64,000 bases of DNA from Cymodocea nodosa (Eukaryota; Streptophyta; Magnoliopsida; Alismatales; Cymodoceaceae), in NCBI GenBank assembly GCA_036874045.1, contig CM072337.1, positions 6,200,001-6,264,000 of the forward strand. The letters run 5' to 3'. The notes under the pieces are model-generated. The model was given only the letters and a program-made list of their open reading frames with translations. It had not been told where the DNA came from and ran no database searches. Shown piece after piece: positions 1-11,690 of the stretch; the first letter of the stretch is position 1, and each line of letters begins with the position of its first letter. The position numbers were made by a program, and so were the translations under genes.

Positions 1-291
1 AAAAATAGTAAAGGTCAAATGTTCAGGCTTTTCGGTAAGTTACGATAGGTAACTATCCAAAAACAAAGTAGAATCGAAAAGTTAGAAAGGACAACTATCC
101 AAATAGTTAAGTTATTTAAATACACACGTGTAAAATTTAGAAACACAGTTGAAAGCTTAAAAGGAAATTCGAAGAGTTAGGAACGCTAACTATCCAAAAA
201 ATAAGAAGTTTTGGAAGGTTGTAGATTTAACTATCTGAACTTCAATCATAGCATGTGCTTAACTTAAAGACTCACGTTATATAGGTAGAAA
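1..291. repeat. Degenerate LTR-like sequence at the window edge
   Basis: No gene is visible. The stretch repeats short blocks such as 'taactatcc', 'gaaaagttag' and 'acacgtgta', which resemble the palindromic blocks inside the gypsy LTRs elsewhere in the window (for example 4,310-4,680). It is probably an old, diverged LTR piece. The solo LTR that follows was inserted into it, because the 5 bases at 292-296 recur at 2,140-2,144. Confidence 0.4.
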
Positions 292-296
292 GACCT

Positions 297-2139
297 TGTT
301 TAGAATGAAAAAGTGCATAATATTAATGGTTAAATGATGGTTATTTGCAGAATATTTAGCTTATCATATGAGAATTAAAGTCATTATGTTATAATTGCAC
401 TATTATATGCTTTAACGAAAGAATCTACATAATTTCAAGGAATTAGCATTAATTAAGTACATTTCTAAACTGTCGGTAAGTTGCAGATTTTTAATTCTTA
501 AGAATCTGAATTTTCTGTTATTTCGGAGAGTTATATTGAATGTATCGAATAGTTATGTTTTTAACGATAGAATAATATTTTATTATTTCCTAGAGTACAT
601 GTGTTGAAACATTAATGCATGACTTAAGTGAATTTTCGGTAAGTTGTCTAGTAACTATCTAAAATGCATCTAAGCATTGGATAGTTAGGTTTGTAAGTAT
701 TTGAAACATTTGAATTAGTTATTTCTTTATTGCACGTGTTTTATAGTTAAATCAACGAAGTAAGTTGTTGAGTTATCTATAACTCCACGGACCATTTATT
801 TTCTAATATGCCACTGTAGCAGTTGTAGAAATAGGACATTCCGAAGGAAAACCACGATTACATGTATCACGTAGGAATTCACTCATGGAATGAAGAAGAA
901 ATCACCATCATTGATATGAATGAAGGAAATCCAATCGATCATCTAAGTAGAAGTAGTTACTACAGAAAGAAATATAAAAGAAGAGGAGAAAGACAAAGAA
1001 AGTGTGTGTGAAGAGTAGAGAACCACGCTAACCATAGGAAGCGTTGGAAGTTCCTTGAAGCTCCACACCACCACCAAAATCACCAACAATCGGAGGTGTG
1101 TGAGGATACTTTCCTGATGTCAGGTCGATTCTAGGCTAATCATGGTGACTGACAACTACTGTGAGAAGTGATCGTGTTGTGGGAAGGGAAACCATTTTCA
1201 CCAAGCATCAACTCATATCTTAGGAGATCATAAAGCTTCTAGCCTTGGTTTCAGGTTGATGCCAGTATGCTGAAGAGAAGGTCATCTTACAATTCTTGAT
1301 TCGCGATTCTATAGGGAAAGGAGGCAAGATTGTAAGTGATTAAGTTTTCAGTGGTGTAATCATGTTGCATGTAGTGACAAAAGTTTTTATTGTCAATAGA
1401 GATTTTTACATTTCACCTTTCATTCATCTTCAGGAACATATCAAAACAAAAATACCAAAAACAACAAATTATCTATGTTTACATTTAGTATTAAAGTGTT
1501 GTATTGTTGATTTTGTATCATGATTAATGTTATCATTGTCAGTATTGTGAATGTTTTATGTTTGTTTGATTCAAAAAATAGAAAATAGTTTTAATATTTA
1601 TTGAAATTGAATCGTTCCAAATACTTAAAGATTTTAATGGTTATTGTTTGAAATATCTAAATGTTAGTGTCGTTTATGATAAATCTAATATTAACTAACA
1701 TTAAAGAGCTTATTTGATGTTATTTACATTCTGTGGAACTGCCCAATGGTTGGTTGAATTCCTTTGTAAATAGTAGTATTTAATTGGAAAGGTAGGCTCG
1801 TGGAGTTAACTTAAGTCCACGAGATCAGTCTGTTGAGTTAAGCATAACTCCATGAACTAGGTTCGTTGTGTTAACTGTAACTCAACGGAGTACCTACTGA
1901 ACACATATAAAGTCCAATATAAAAATCAAAACAATACACAATTCTTACTCAATCTTTATGGGATCGACCTGTACTTGCATACAAATACAATATACACTGT
2001 GCACTTGCAGTTAAAATGTAAATTAGATTTAATATCTAATTTGTGTGAAATGTTGTTTGTTTACTTCTAAAAGTAATTATTGATATAAGCATAAAAGTAA
2101 ATTAAACAAGTTTAAGATTTATCTTAACAACCCTAAACA
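297..2139 (+). repeat. Solo LTR of the gypsy (Athila-like) family with target-site duplication
   Basis: It begins TGTTTAGAATG and ends CTAAACA, so it has the TG...CA ends of an LTR. The 5 bp on each side are identical: GACCT at 292-296 and at 2,140-2,144. No primer site or internal sequence follows, so this is a solo LTR left by recombination between the two LTRs of one element. The same 1.85-2.1 kb unit recurs at 2,848-5,039 (-), 7,985-9,928 (-), 22,798-24,468 (-, truncated) and 40,299-41,374 (+, truncated). A TATA-like box lies at 973-979. The last 100 bp differ from copy C and look shortened. Confidence 0.88.
973..979 (+). promoter_or_regulatory. Gypsy LTR TATA box
   Basis: TATAAAA sits inside 'gaaatataaaagaagagg', about 675 bp into the LTR. 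The same box is found reverse-complemented in the minus-strand LTRs near 4,068, 9,178 and 23,440. Its conserved place, followed by a less AT-rich stretch, fits the U3/R boundary of a plant LTR promoter. Transcription would start roughly 30 bp downstream. This is inferred from position and sequence only. Confidence 0.55.
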
Positions 2140-2144
2140 GACCT

Positions 2145-2847
2145 ACTCGGACATTTGGAGAGTTACAAGAACCTTTCGAAGAGTTATAAAGCTAACTATT
2201 TGAAATTTAAGAAATATCAAAAGGTTACAGTATTACTATTCACTCAATGGTAACTTACCAAAATTAGGTCTACTAGAATAACAAGTAGAATAGGAGAAAT
2301 CTATTAGAAAGGAATATGATCATTATTCCTCTTGATATAAATATAAACAGTAATCAAGAGAGAAAGTTAGAACATATCATACACATCTATACATTGAGCT
2401 CCACAAAAATTGCAGAATACATTCAAGATCAAATTCTCAACAAAGTACAAAGTCAAGTTAAGAACTCACTACGTGAACAATATCTAATCTCTTTAAGTTG
2501 GTGGCTTGCTGAAGTTTCCCATCTAAAAACTTCTAAGATAAGTTGGTTAGAGCTATGACTAGAAAGCTAAGATCGATCGGTTGGTTCTTACTTTGACCAT
2601 AAAGCAAGTGTTCGTAAGTTTAGAAAAGTTAATGAAGCCTAAGTAACCTTTGAGGGTGGACTAGCCATTAGTGGTGAACCACCTAAAATCTATGTGTGCA
2701 TTATCTTTATTTACATTATGCTTAGGTAGATCGTTTTATGCTTGTTGCAATTTAACTAAAATCAACTATTTATTGCAAAGTCTTGAACTCATTTAAAAAT
2801 CATTAAATCTTACCATTCACCCCCCCCTTTGGTAAACCATTAGGTCC
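2145..2847 (+). repeat. Remnant of a different LTR retrotransposon
   Basis: The right part holds 'attagtggtgaaccacc' and ends in 'ttaccattcaccccccc' (about 2,810-2,830). This resembles the 3' end of Copia LTRs in the window ('attcacccccctctt' before the CCTACA end at 30,135-30,166), but the sequence is otherwise different. It is therefore probably the tail of an LTR from another Copia family. A 240-base open frame at 2,316-2,558 has no recognisable domain and is not called as a gene. Confidence 0.4.
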
Positions 2848-5039
2848 TGTTTGGATCTCCAGCACGACACCAGAAAACTTGTTTGGATCTCCAGCAACGC
2901 GCTAGAAAAACTTAGATTTGTTAACTTCTGTTTTTACTTAGTTAATTTATCTTTATGCCTATATCACTGAATTCCTTTTTAGAAGTAAACAAACAATGTT
3001 TCACAAAAATTAGATATTAATTCCAATTTGTATTTTAACTACAAGTGCACAGTGTCTATTGTATTAGTGTGCAAGTATAGGTCGATCCTACAAGGAATTG
3101 CTTAAGAATTGCGAACTGTTTCATTTTTAACAATCAAATTTATATATTCAATAAGCTCTCCATTGAGTTACAGTTAACTCAACAGACAATGTTCGTTGAA
3201 TTATGGCTAACTCAATGGACTAACCTCGTGGACTTAAGTTAACTCCACAAGCCTGCCTTTCCTATTTAATACTACTATTTACAATGGAATTCGGCCAACC
3301 ATTGGGCGGTTCCATAGATTGTAAATAACATCAATTAAGCTCTTTAATGTTAGTAAACACTGGATTTATCATTAGGCAATACTAACATTCAGATGATTCA
3401 AATAGTAACCATTAAAATCTTTAAGTCTTTTGAACGAACCAATTTCAGTAAATTGTAAAAGTAAAACAAACATAAAACAATCACAACATTGACAAAGATA
3501 ACATTAATCACGATACAAAACAAACAATACAACACTCAAATACAAAATATAAACACAGATAAGTTGCTTTTGGTATTTTTGTTTTGATATAAGCATGAAA
3601 ATGGGTGAAAGGTGAAATGTAAAGTAATCTCAGTCGATAGTAAATACTTCTGTCACTACATGTGATGCGATTACACCACTGAAAATTAAACCACTTACAA
3701 TTCTGTCTCCTCTCCCTATAGAATCGCGAGTCCAGAATTGCAAAATGATCTCCTCTTCTGCATACAGGCATCAACTCAAAGCCAAGGCTAGAAGCTTTAT
3801 GATCTCTTGAGATATGAGTCAGCGCTTGGTGAAAATAGCTTCCCTTCCTGCGACATGATCACTCCTCATAGTGGTTGTCAGGCACTGTGTTTGACTCGGA
3901 ATCGACCCAACATCAGGAAAGTATCCTCACAGACCTCCGATGGTTGGTGATTATGGTGGTGGTGATGATGGTTGGTGTGGTACTTCAGAGAATTGCCGAC
4001 GTTGATCCTCCTCTACACACACTGGCCACACCCATCGATCACACACTACTTCTTTTTCTTCTTTTCTTTTATATTTCTTTAGTGGTAACTGCTTCTTCTT
4101 GAATGGTCGGTTGGATTTCCTTCATTCATATCAACGATGATGATTTCTTCTCCCTACGTGATATGTGCGATCGTGATTTTTTTCTTCCAACTATCCTCTT
4201 TCTACAACTGCTACAATGACATATTAGAAAATAAATGGTCCATGGAGTTACAAATAACTTAACGGACTTACTTCGTTAATTTAACTATAAAACACGTGCA
4301 TAAATTTAACTATTTGATGCTCAGATGCATTTCAGATACTTACAAACTTAACTATCCGATGCTCAGGTGCATTTCGGATAGTTATAGATAACTCACCGAT
4401 ATATAACTTAAGTCAATCTTCTAGATGACGACACATGTCATCAACAGTTTTATAATAAAAGAAACATTTCGGAGAGTTACTGGTCTAACTATCCGATGCC
4501 CAGATGCATTTTGGATAGTTAGAGATAACTCACTAAAAATTCACTTAAGTCATTCTCCTAGAACATGACACATGTCACATAGCTATTTTATAAATAAAAA
4601 GAGATTTTGGGAGTTACACATATAACTATCCAATGCCCAGCTGCAATTTCGAATAGTTATATATAACTCACCGAAAGTTCACTTAAGTCATGCATTATGG
4701 TTTCGACACGTGTACTTCAGGAAATAATAAAATATTCTTTTAAAACATAACTATTTGGCAATTTAAACATAACTGTACGATACATGTTCGGTACATTAAA
4801 CATAACTATTCAAAATAACAGAAAATTCGGATACTTAAGAATTTCACAGCCCGCAATTTACAGATAGTTCAGAAATGTACTAAATTAACATTAATTCCCC
4901 GAAATTAAGTAGATTCTTTCATTAAAGCATATAACAGTGCAATTATAACATAATGGCTTAATTCTCATATGATAAGCTAAATATTATGCAATTAACCATC
5001 ATTTAACCGTTAATATTATGCACTTTTTCATTCTAAACA
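2848..5039 (-). repeat. 3' LTR of a minus-strand gypsy element
   Basis: On the minus strand it starts TGTTTAGAATG at 5,039 and is preceded directly by a polypurine tract at 5,040-5,052, so this is a 3' LTR and not a solo one. The plus-strand left end 'tgtttggatctccagca' is present twice, at 2,848 and 2,880, a 32-bp tandem duplication of the LTR terminus, so the exact outer edge is uncertain. It contains palindromic blocks at 3,158-3,252 and 4,310-4,680 and the antisense TATA box near 4,068. No 5' LTR with a matching flank is visible. Confidence 0.8.
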
Positions 5040-5052
5040 CTTCCCCCATACC
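5040..5052 (-). other. Polypurine tract of the gypsy element
   Basis: On the minus strand this reads GGTATGGGGGAAG and abuts the TGTTTAGAATG start of the LTR. A purine-rich tract immediately upstream of the 3' LTR is the plus-strand priming site of an LTR retrotransposon. The same junction is present at 28,107-28,136, so it belongs to the family and is not a one-off. Confidence 0.75.
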
Positions 5053-6300
5053 TAAATTTTGCTAGTCCCTTAGCAAACTAAGATCTAATTACTAGGTCTT
5101 TCTAAAAGTGCTATAATTAATTCTTCTTTTTTTCTTATGTTCAGCATAAGAACTTGTATAGATATTCTGTATGTTTCAGTAATCAACCTGCAAATATACT
5201 TAGAATATATGCAAATTACATACAAAGTATATCATCATCACATAGGTGTTAATTATATTATCGTCTGTTCTTCCTTTCATCATCTGTCATCCTGAATTTT
5301 TCAATAAGATTTCTAGAAGAATTTCAACAACATACGAATCAAAGTACAATCCAATTCAATATGATTAAGACAAGTAGAATAAAGAATTATATCTCCATTA
5401 AACAACTTCAAAGTCAATTCTAGATTCATATTTCAACAATTCTAGATAATAGAAAATATACTCGATTCATAAGATATCTATATTTCACAAAACACTTGTT
5501 TCTTTTTAGAATAGTATATGTATTTTTGTACTTTAAAAGTTAATTTGACAAGCTTGAATCATATAAGAGCTTTCTAATGTACCCATGTAATGAGCTTTCA
5601 GTCAATAATCCCAGACCTGATCAGGATCTTATGTTACCAGATTTCAAGAGTCCTTTTTTAGGTCAACAATCCTTACATACCTATCTGCTCAAGTACAAAA
5701 GGCTTGTGATCATCCAAGTCAATAAACTCTTAAAGTTTTTTTTTACAAAACAACAAACATTAATCACATACTGTATATGTACGTATTTCATTAATATAGA
5801 TGCAATAAAACACCAATCTCATATAGTCTTGCTTCTATCATTTACTGTAAATATGAATCCATAACAATAAGCTCATACTTTTTCTATAGTTTAATAAGAT
5901 CTACATATAAATCATTCTACAAGTTTAATCAGTCAAATTAAATGTATCTTTAATCATATGTGTTTCATTTAATCTAGAATTCATACCTTAGCTCTTTCAG
6001 GACTTCAGATAATTTACTGATTTTTCATTAAGCATTCTGATTTCATTTTAAAATCGTGAAACTGTTAAACTCATGAAATTCAGAAAAAACATAAGATACT
6101 ATATCTAGATTTGCATAAATAATAAATTCTATAACATCTTATATAGCCTTCTAAATATAACATTCAAGCAATTACAGTTTATAAAAATTTTATAATCTCA
6201 ATTATTGGATAGTTACAGCAAGTTCATAAAAAATTTTCAATTTCCACAAAACTTTGTAGTACCATTCTAATTCCTTTAATTAACAAACTTACATGGCTGT
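5053..6300 (-). repeat. Noncoding 3' spacer, homologous to the Copia pol-env spacer
   Basis: No gene is visible. Read on the minus strand, most of this stretch aligns by eye with the spacer between RNase H and the env-like ORF of Copia copies 2 (about 35,900-36,650) and 3 (about 59,200-59,990). The best block is 5,559-5,712, which matches 36,230-36,380 and 59,520-59,680 at high identity. Here, however, the spacer leads into a gypsy polypurine tract and LTR. The 28,124-28,553 segment repeats the same arrangement. Confidence 0.65.
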
Positions 6301-6307
6301 TACTTTA

Positions 6308-6345
6308 ATTACCTCCCCCCCATACCAACATTTTGCATTGTCCTC
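6308..6345 (-). other. Athila-type purine tract with conserved leader
   Basis: On the minus strand the sequence reads 'ttgaggacaatgc', then 'aaaatgttggtatggggggg', then 'agg'. A 'GAGGACAATG...GTTTGGGGG' block is familiar from the 3' part of plant Athila/Tat elements, near the end of their coding region. It marks this locus as gypsy-derived. From 6,346 to 6,950 no gene is visible, only AT-rich sequence with poly-T/poly-A runs near 6,715-6,745. Confidence 0.5.
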
Positions 6346-6952
6346 AATGTAAAAGATTTGACAATAAATACAGTAATTGTAGTAGGCATGAATACAATTT
6401 CGTTGATTTAGCACCTAACTCAACGAATGAGTTTAAATCTAAATTCAGGATAAGTAATCAGTTACATGCCTTGTTTCATTTGTACCTCCTTCTACATATT
6501 CTGATTTTTGATTCTGAAAAACTTTTCATTCAAAAATAATATATAACAAAATAACATTTAACAGATATTGATAAATCAGTATCTTGTGTGGAACCCAGCC
6601 TCCTATGCCTTTGGTGGTTCACAAGAAAGCCAGTTGGTTTCCCAGAACAGATACCAATAAACTGGATTGATATTTTATTTTTGTTTTCTTTCATAAAATA
6701 AAATTAAAACTAATTTTTTTTTCTTTTTTTTAAAAAATAAATAAATGTAGAATACACACAACATTAAAAGCACAAAATCACAGCTTAAGAACATGATTGA
6801 AAAGTAGAAACAAATGGAATAAACGTGTCAGTCCAAGCAAACTTTTAGGCATAATTCTTCTTGCTATTAATTCTGTTTTAATGTAGTTCATGTTCCTTCT
6901 TAATTTGTAAACTTGTAGTATATTATCAATGTTAAATACAAGTGTATTACCA

Positions 6953-7917
6953 TTAATGAAATGAAATGTAGAAAGGGATCCTTTTCGGTTCCAGGATAAT
7001 GTAGCAGTTTATTTCTACATCTATTTCAATATATTCCTCTTCCCACTTCCATTCATTTATGTCTTTCATAATCCATATTTGAAATTTCATCAATTCATCC
7101 CACCATCTTATCAGACATAAAGTAAGATTATCATATTCATTATACCACATCCCTATTTGAATTTTATCAAATTCTACAGATGGTGGTTTAGCTATTTCTC
7201 TCGGTATAGGCAAAATTTCTATATATTCATCATACTATCTATGCTTACTATGTATAAATCAGATCTAAATGCAACTGATATATCTGTGACTAGATATATA
7301 TATCCATCAAGTATGACATACATGCTGTTAATTAATGATTTCTGTCCTAGATATATCATAGTGTTTTCAGTCCAAGATCTATTCAGAAAGTTATACACAC
7401 TCAAGCATAAATCTTCATCTCAATTTCCTATAGGTCTCCAATAATATAATTTTTCAAGAATCGTAGAATTTTTATCAGAAAATATTAAGGCCGACCCACA
7501 ATTTACAGTTGGTACTTCATATCTATTAGGTCTTCCTATATTCCATTCTTCTCTTGTGATAGGATTTCTTATCAAAATATTAGGTAATAGACTTGCATAC
7601 CTTGGTCAGGTCTTGTATATGATTAATCCTTCATCCATCCCTATAATATGATCTATTCCTTCTAATGTATTGGGTGGAATTCCAGTCATTTCTTCCATAT
7701 TCAGATATTCATGGCTAATTGAACTACGATTAAATGACTTCCATATGAATCCATCTCTAGTCTTAGTCATTTTTGCAGCTTGTAGTACTTGAAAATATTT
7801 TTCTTCAACACAGTCTTTAATTTCCTTTGATACACAACACAACCTACACAGATCTTTAGTTGACAAGTTACTCAGTACTTCCCTTAGTCCATCCAATGAT
7901 AATTGCATCAATTTCAT
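6953..7917 (-). pseudogene. F-box protein pseudogene (F-box plus F-box-associated domain)
   Basis: The N-terminus from the ATG at 7,917 matches an F-box: L-x-L-x-x-L-x-x-x-L-S-x-L-x-x-K-D-L-C-R-L-C-C-V-S-K. The downstream part matches an F-box-associated domain, with 'RNPITREEW' near 7,565 and 'FQIWIMKD' near 7,080. F-box proteins recruit substrates to SCF ubiquitin ligases. The gene is broken by in-frame TGA codons near 7,606 and 7,424 and a frameshift near 7,219. An acceptor-like 'ttatacag' lies just upstream (7,928-7,935), so a first exon may be missing. It is on the same strand as the gypsy LTR and spacer below it and the gag above it. It could be a host gene remnant or a fragment captured by the element. 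Confidence 0.72.
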
Positions 7918-7984
7918 TTGTTGATTCTGTATAACACAAACAAAAATTTTAGCAGAGACAAAAATTAACATAACTATTGCACAC

Positions 7985-9928
7985 TGTTTGGGTTTTCCTA
8001 GCACTACACTAGAAAAACTTGGATTTGTTACTTCTATTTTTACTTAGTTAATTTATCTTTATGCCTATTCTTTCTTTTAGAAGTAAACAAACAACCTTTA
8101 ATACAATTTAGATATTAATTCTAATTTGTACTTTAACTGCAAGTGCATAGTGTCTATTGTATTAGTGTGCAAGTACAGGTCGATCCCACAGGGAATTGCT
8201 GACGAATTTAAGAAATGTTTGATTGTGAACAATTCAAATTTATATTCAATAAGTACTCCGATGAGTTACAGTTAACTCAACGGACTAAGTTCGTTGAGTT
8301 ATGAATAACTCAACGGACTATCCTTGTGGACTTAAGTTAACTCCACGAACTTGTCTCTTCTTTATAATACTGTTATTTACAGAGGAATTTGGCCAACCAT
8401 TGGGCGATTCCACAGATTGTAAATAACATCAATTAAGCTTTTTAATGCTAGTTAACATTGGATTTATCATTAAGCAATACTAACATTCAGATGATTCAAA
8501 CAGTCACCATTAAAATCTTTAAGTTTTTTTTGTACTAACCAATTTCAGTAAACTGTAAAATTAAAACTAACATAAAACAATAATAAAACTGATACATATA
8601 ACATTAATCACGATACAATACAAACAATACAACACTCAAATACAACATACAAACAAAGATAAATTGTTTTTGGTATTTTTGTTTTTGATGTAATGGGCGA
8701 AAGGTGAAATGTAAAGTAATCTCACTTGACAGTAAATACTTCTGACACTACTTGCAACGCGATTACACCACTGAAAATTAAACCACTTACAATTCTGTCT
8801 CCTCTCCCTATAGAATTGCGAGTCCAGAATTGCAAGATGATCTCCTCTTTAGCATACATGCATCAACCCGAAGCCAATGCTAAAAGCTTTACGATCTCCT
8901 GAAATATGAGTTGGCGCTTGGTGAAAATGGCTTCCCTTCCCACGATGCGATCACTCCTCACAGTGGCTATCAGGCACTGTGTTTGGCTCGGAATCGACCC
9001 GACATTAGGCAAGTATCCTCACAGACCTCCGATGATTGGTGATTATGGTGGTGATATGATGGTTGGTGTGATACTTTGGAGAATCGCCGATACTGTCTAC
9101 AGAAAGCTCGGTGCTCCTCCTCTATATACACTAGCCGTCCATCGATCACACACACCTCTTCTTTTTTCTTCTTTTCTTTTATATTTCTTCAGTAGTAACT
9201 GCTTCTGCTTGAATGGTCGGTTGGATTTCCTTCCATCAGATCAACGGCGATGATTTCTTTCTCCCTGCGCGATTGAATTCCTGTGTGATACATGCAAACG
9301 TGGTTTTTCCTTCCAACTGTCTGTTCCTACAACCGTTACAATGACATTTTAGAAAATAACTATAAAATACATGCAATAAAGAAATAAGCCGCTAACCTAA
9401 CGTGTTACCTTAGTGTATATTCATGTAACTCAACACGTACAGTTATGGTAACTTAACGAGTTATAACTTAAGTAAATCTACTAGCTCTTGACACGTGTCA
9501 GCAGCAGTTTAAATATAAAATAACATTTCGGAGAGTTACAGGTCTAACTATCCGATGCTTAGATGCATTTTCGGATAGTTATAGCTAACTCACCGAAAAT
9601 TCACTTAAGACATTCATTCTAGTTTCGACACGTGTACATCTGGAAATAATAAAATATTCTCTCTAAACATAACTATTCGGCAATTTAAACATAACTATCC
9701 GAAATATTAGAAAATTCGGATACTTAAGAATTTCACAGCCTACAACTTACCGATAGTTCATAAATGTACTAAATTAACATTAATTCCCCAAAATTAAGTA
9801 GATTTTTCAATTAAAGCATATAGCAGTGCAATTATAACATAATGGCTTAATTCTCATAAGATAAGCTAAATATTATGAAATTAACCATCATTTAACCGTT
9901 AATAATATGCACTTTTTCATTCTAAACA
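7985..9928 (-). repeat. Solo LTR of the gypsy family with target-site duplication
   Basis: The LTR has plus-strand ends TGTTTGGG and CTAAACA and is flanked by identical 5-bp repeats CACAC at 7,980-7,984 and 9,929-9,933. No primer site or internal sequence adjoins it, so it is a solo LTR. It was inserted immediately upstream of the F-box pseudogene and separates it from the gag at 10,053-11,240. An open frame of 115 codons at 8,906-9,253 (+) is antisense LTR sequence shared by all copies and is not called as a gene. Confidence 0.9.
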
Positions 9929-9933
9929 CACAC

Positions 9934-10052
9934 CCTCATGGAGTTAGGGCATAACTCAACGGACTAAGTTCGTTGAGTTAAGGACTAACTCTACAATACT
10001 TTTAACTATAAATAAACTTATATATATATATAGTTACTTCCGTTATACTGCT
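9934..10052. repeat. Palindrome-rich noncoding segment
   Basis: It holds 'taactcaacggac' facing 'gttcgttgagtta', an inverted repeat typical of the leaders and LTRs in this window, followed by an AT microsatellite near 10,020-10,032. It lies between the end of the gag frame and the solo LTR. Confidence 0.5.
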
Positions 10053-11240
10053 TCATTCAGCTATCCTCCTAGAAAAGGTATCAATTTCATTAACAGTTCT
10101 ATTGACAGGGTTAGGTATTGCTTGTATTGGCAATCCTCCAGTAGGTCTAACTTCCATTGATTCCTTCTGTTTAAGTGGTATTTTTCTGTTCTGATTTTGA
10201 ATTGCAGCATTTTCAAATACAAAATCCAAACGATTGTTTAATTGTTGGATTATCTTTTCTAATTTCTCTATTCTAGATCCTTGTTCAAGTAATGCTTCAT
10301 AACTTATATTCTTCTCATTTACATTTTCTCCTCCCTAGAAATTGTTGTTTCTCTAAGATAAATTCGGGTGATTTCTCCAATTAGGATTATAAGAATTTCC
10401 AAAGTTATCTTTTTAGTTTCTAGCATAAATAATATCTAAATCATTAATGTTTGCATTCTTTTTTGCTAGCTTTTGATTTAATGATGACTCTTCTATTTTC
10501 TTTGTTAATTCATTTAATTTCACTTCAAGCATAGTACTTGAATTTATTTCATGCATTCCTCTTGGCAATATTCTTTTATCTACAATAGCTTCAACTGAGT
10601 TTTCCCACTGTGTAGTTCTTTTTGCAACGTTTTCTAAATATGCCCATGCTTCTTCACTACATAGTTTTAGAAATCCATTTTGATAAGTAGATTCTAATAA
10701 AGATTTTGTTGAAACATCTATGCCTTCATAAATTATACTTATTAATTGTGCTTTACTCATTGCATGATGTGGACATTGAGTCAGTAAATCTTTAAATCTT
10801 TCAAAATATTTCCAGAATGATTCACCCTATTTTTGACTACACATTAATATTTCTTTTTTCTTTTTAATCGTTTGATGGGTTGGATAATATTTTTCCAGAA
10901 AAACAGAGCAAAATTCAATCCATGCAGAAATTGAATCAGGCGACAGAGTATATAACCATCTCTTAGCTGTGTCTTTTAAAGCAAAAGGGATATATCTAAG
11001 TTTAATAGCATCTATACTCATGTTCGGCATTTTCATCATTTGACAAACTTCGTTAAATTCTCTAAGGAAATAATAGGCATACTCTTTTTCTAATCCATGA
11101 AAATGTGGTAGTTGACTAATATAATTAGATTTCAGTTCAAACCTATTTCCCTCAAAGTTTTGCAATCGAATACATGAAGGTTCATCAACTAATTCAGGAT
11201 ACAGAATTTCTCCTAATGGTTTTTCTACTGGAGCAGCCAT
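10053..11240 (-). pseudogene. gag: Gypsy (Athila/Tat-type) gag with capsid domain, broken
   Basis: One reading frame runs from the ATG at 11,240 to the TGA at 10,053-10,055, about 395 codons, interrupted by stops near 10,824 and 10,410 and in the 10,330-10,370 region. Residues 30-200 fit the Retrotrans_gag capsid domain ('NFEGNRFELKSNYISQLPHF', 'AKRWLYTLSPDSI', then 'FLEKYYP'). The 'YNPNWRNHPNLS-RNN' motif near 10,360 is typical of Athila/Tat gag proteins. Gag would package element RNA into particles. Several stops sit where CAG or TGG is expected. This gag is not the same as that of copy C, which lacks a capsid domain. No pol follows it on this strand; a palindromic segment, a solo LTR and the F-box pseudogene follow instead. 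Confidence 0.8.
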
Positions 11241-11690
11241 CTCTACGTTCTCTTTTAAAGAAAGGTTAGTTACACCCCAAAGAATTTCGTTAAAGTCTAG
11301 TTCAGAAAATGTTTCAGTATGCCTCTATGTTGAATATTCCTAGGTAGGTGTTCTTACTAATCATTTAATGCTAGGAGAATGAGTCCATGTGCTCATAAAT
11401 AAAATAGCAGAAGATTAATTACATACTAGTCTGAAGCTTTCCATTCAGTAAATATTTGTTGACAGATGAAGTTGAATCAACTACTTCTCCTTCCAGTTCC
11501 CCCAATGCTTTCTCCTTTCTTTTAAAAGTGCTGGTAACTCGTAAATAACATTTTGTTTTATATATATAATACACATCCACAAAGTGAATAAATCTTGTTG
11601 CAAGAACGTGTCTTGCAACGTGCAGTGTGGTTCCTATTTTTATGGGTATGTGTACCACTACTAATTTCAAATTTTGGTAACCGTTAAGCC
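11241..11690 (-). other. Leader upstream of gag, noncoding
   Basis: This is probably the 5' untranslated or LTR part of the gag-bearing element. It contains a TATA-like 'tatatatataaaac' on the minus strand near 11,550-11,570 and an inverted repeat 'gttgcaaga...ttcttgcaac' near 11,600-11,622. No primer site was found. An 83-codon minus frame at 11,419-11,670 has no recognisable domain. Confidence 0.35.

Noticed and set aside
2316..2558. 80-codon plus-strand frame starting at a good-looking ATG
   Set aside because: No recognised domain, no second copy and location in an LTR remnant; chance open frame is the simplest explanation.
8906..9253. Plus-strand open frame of 115 codons
   Set aside because: It is antisense to a gypsy LTR and its fragments recur in all LTR copies (3,875-4,102; 23,298-23,516; 40,240-40,446 on the opposite strand) with unequal lengths. 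No domain is recognisable.
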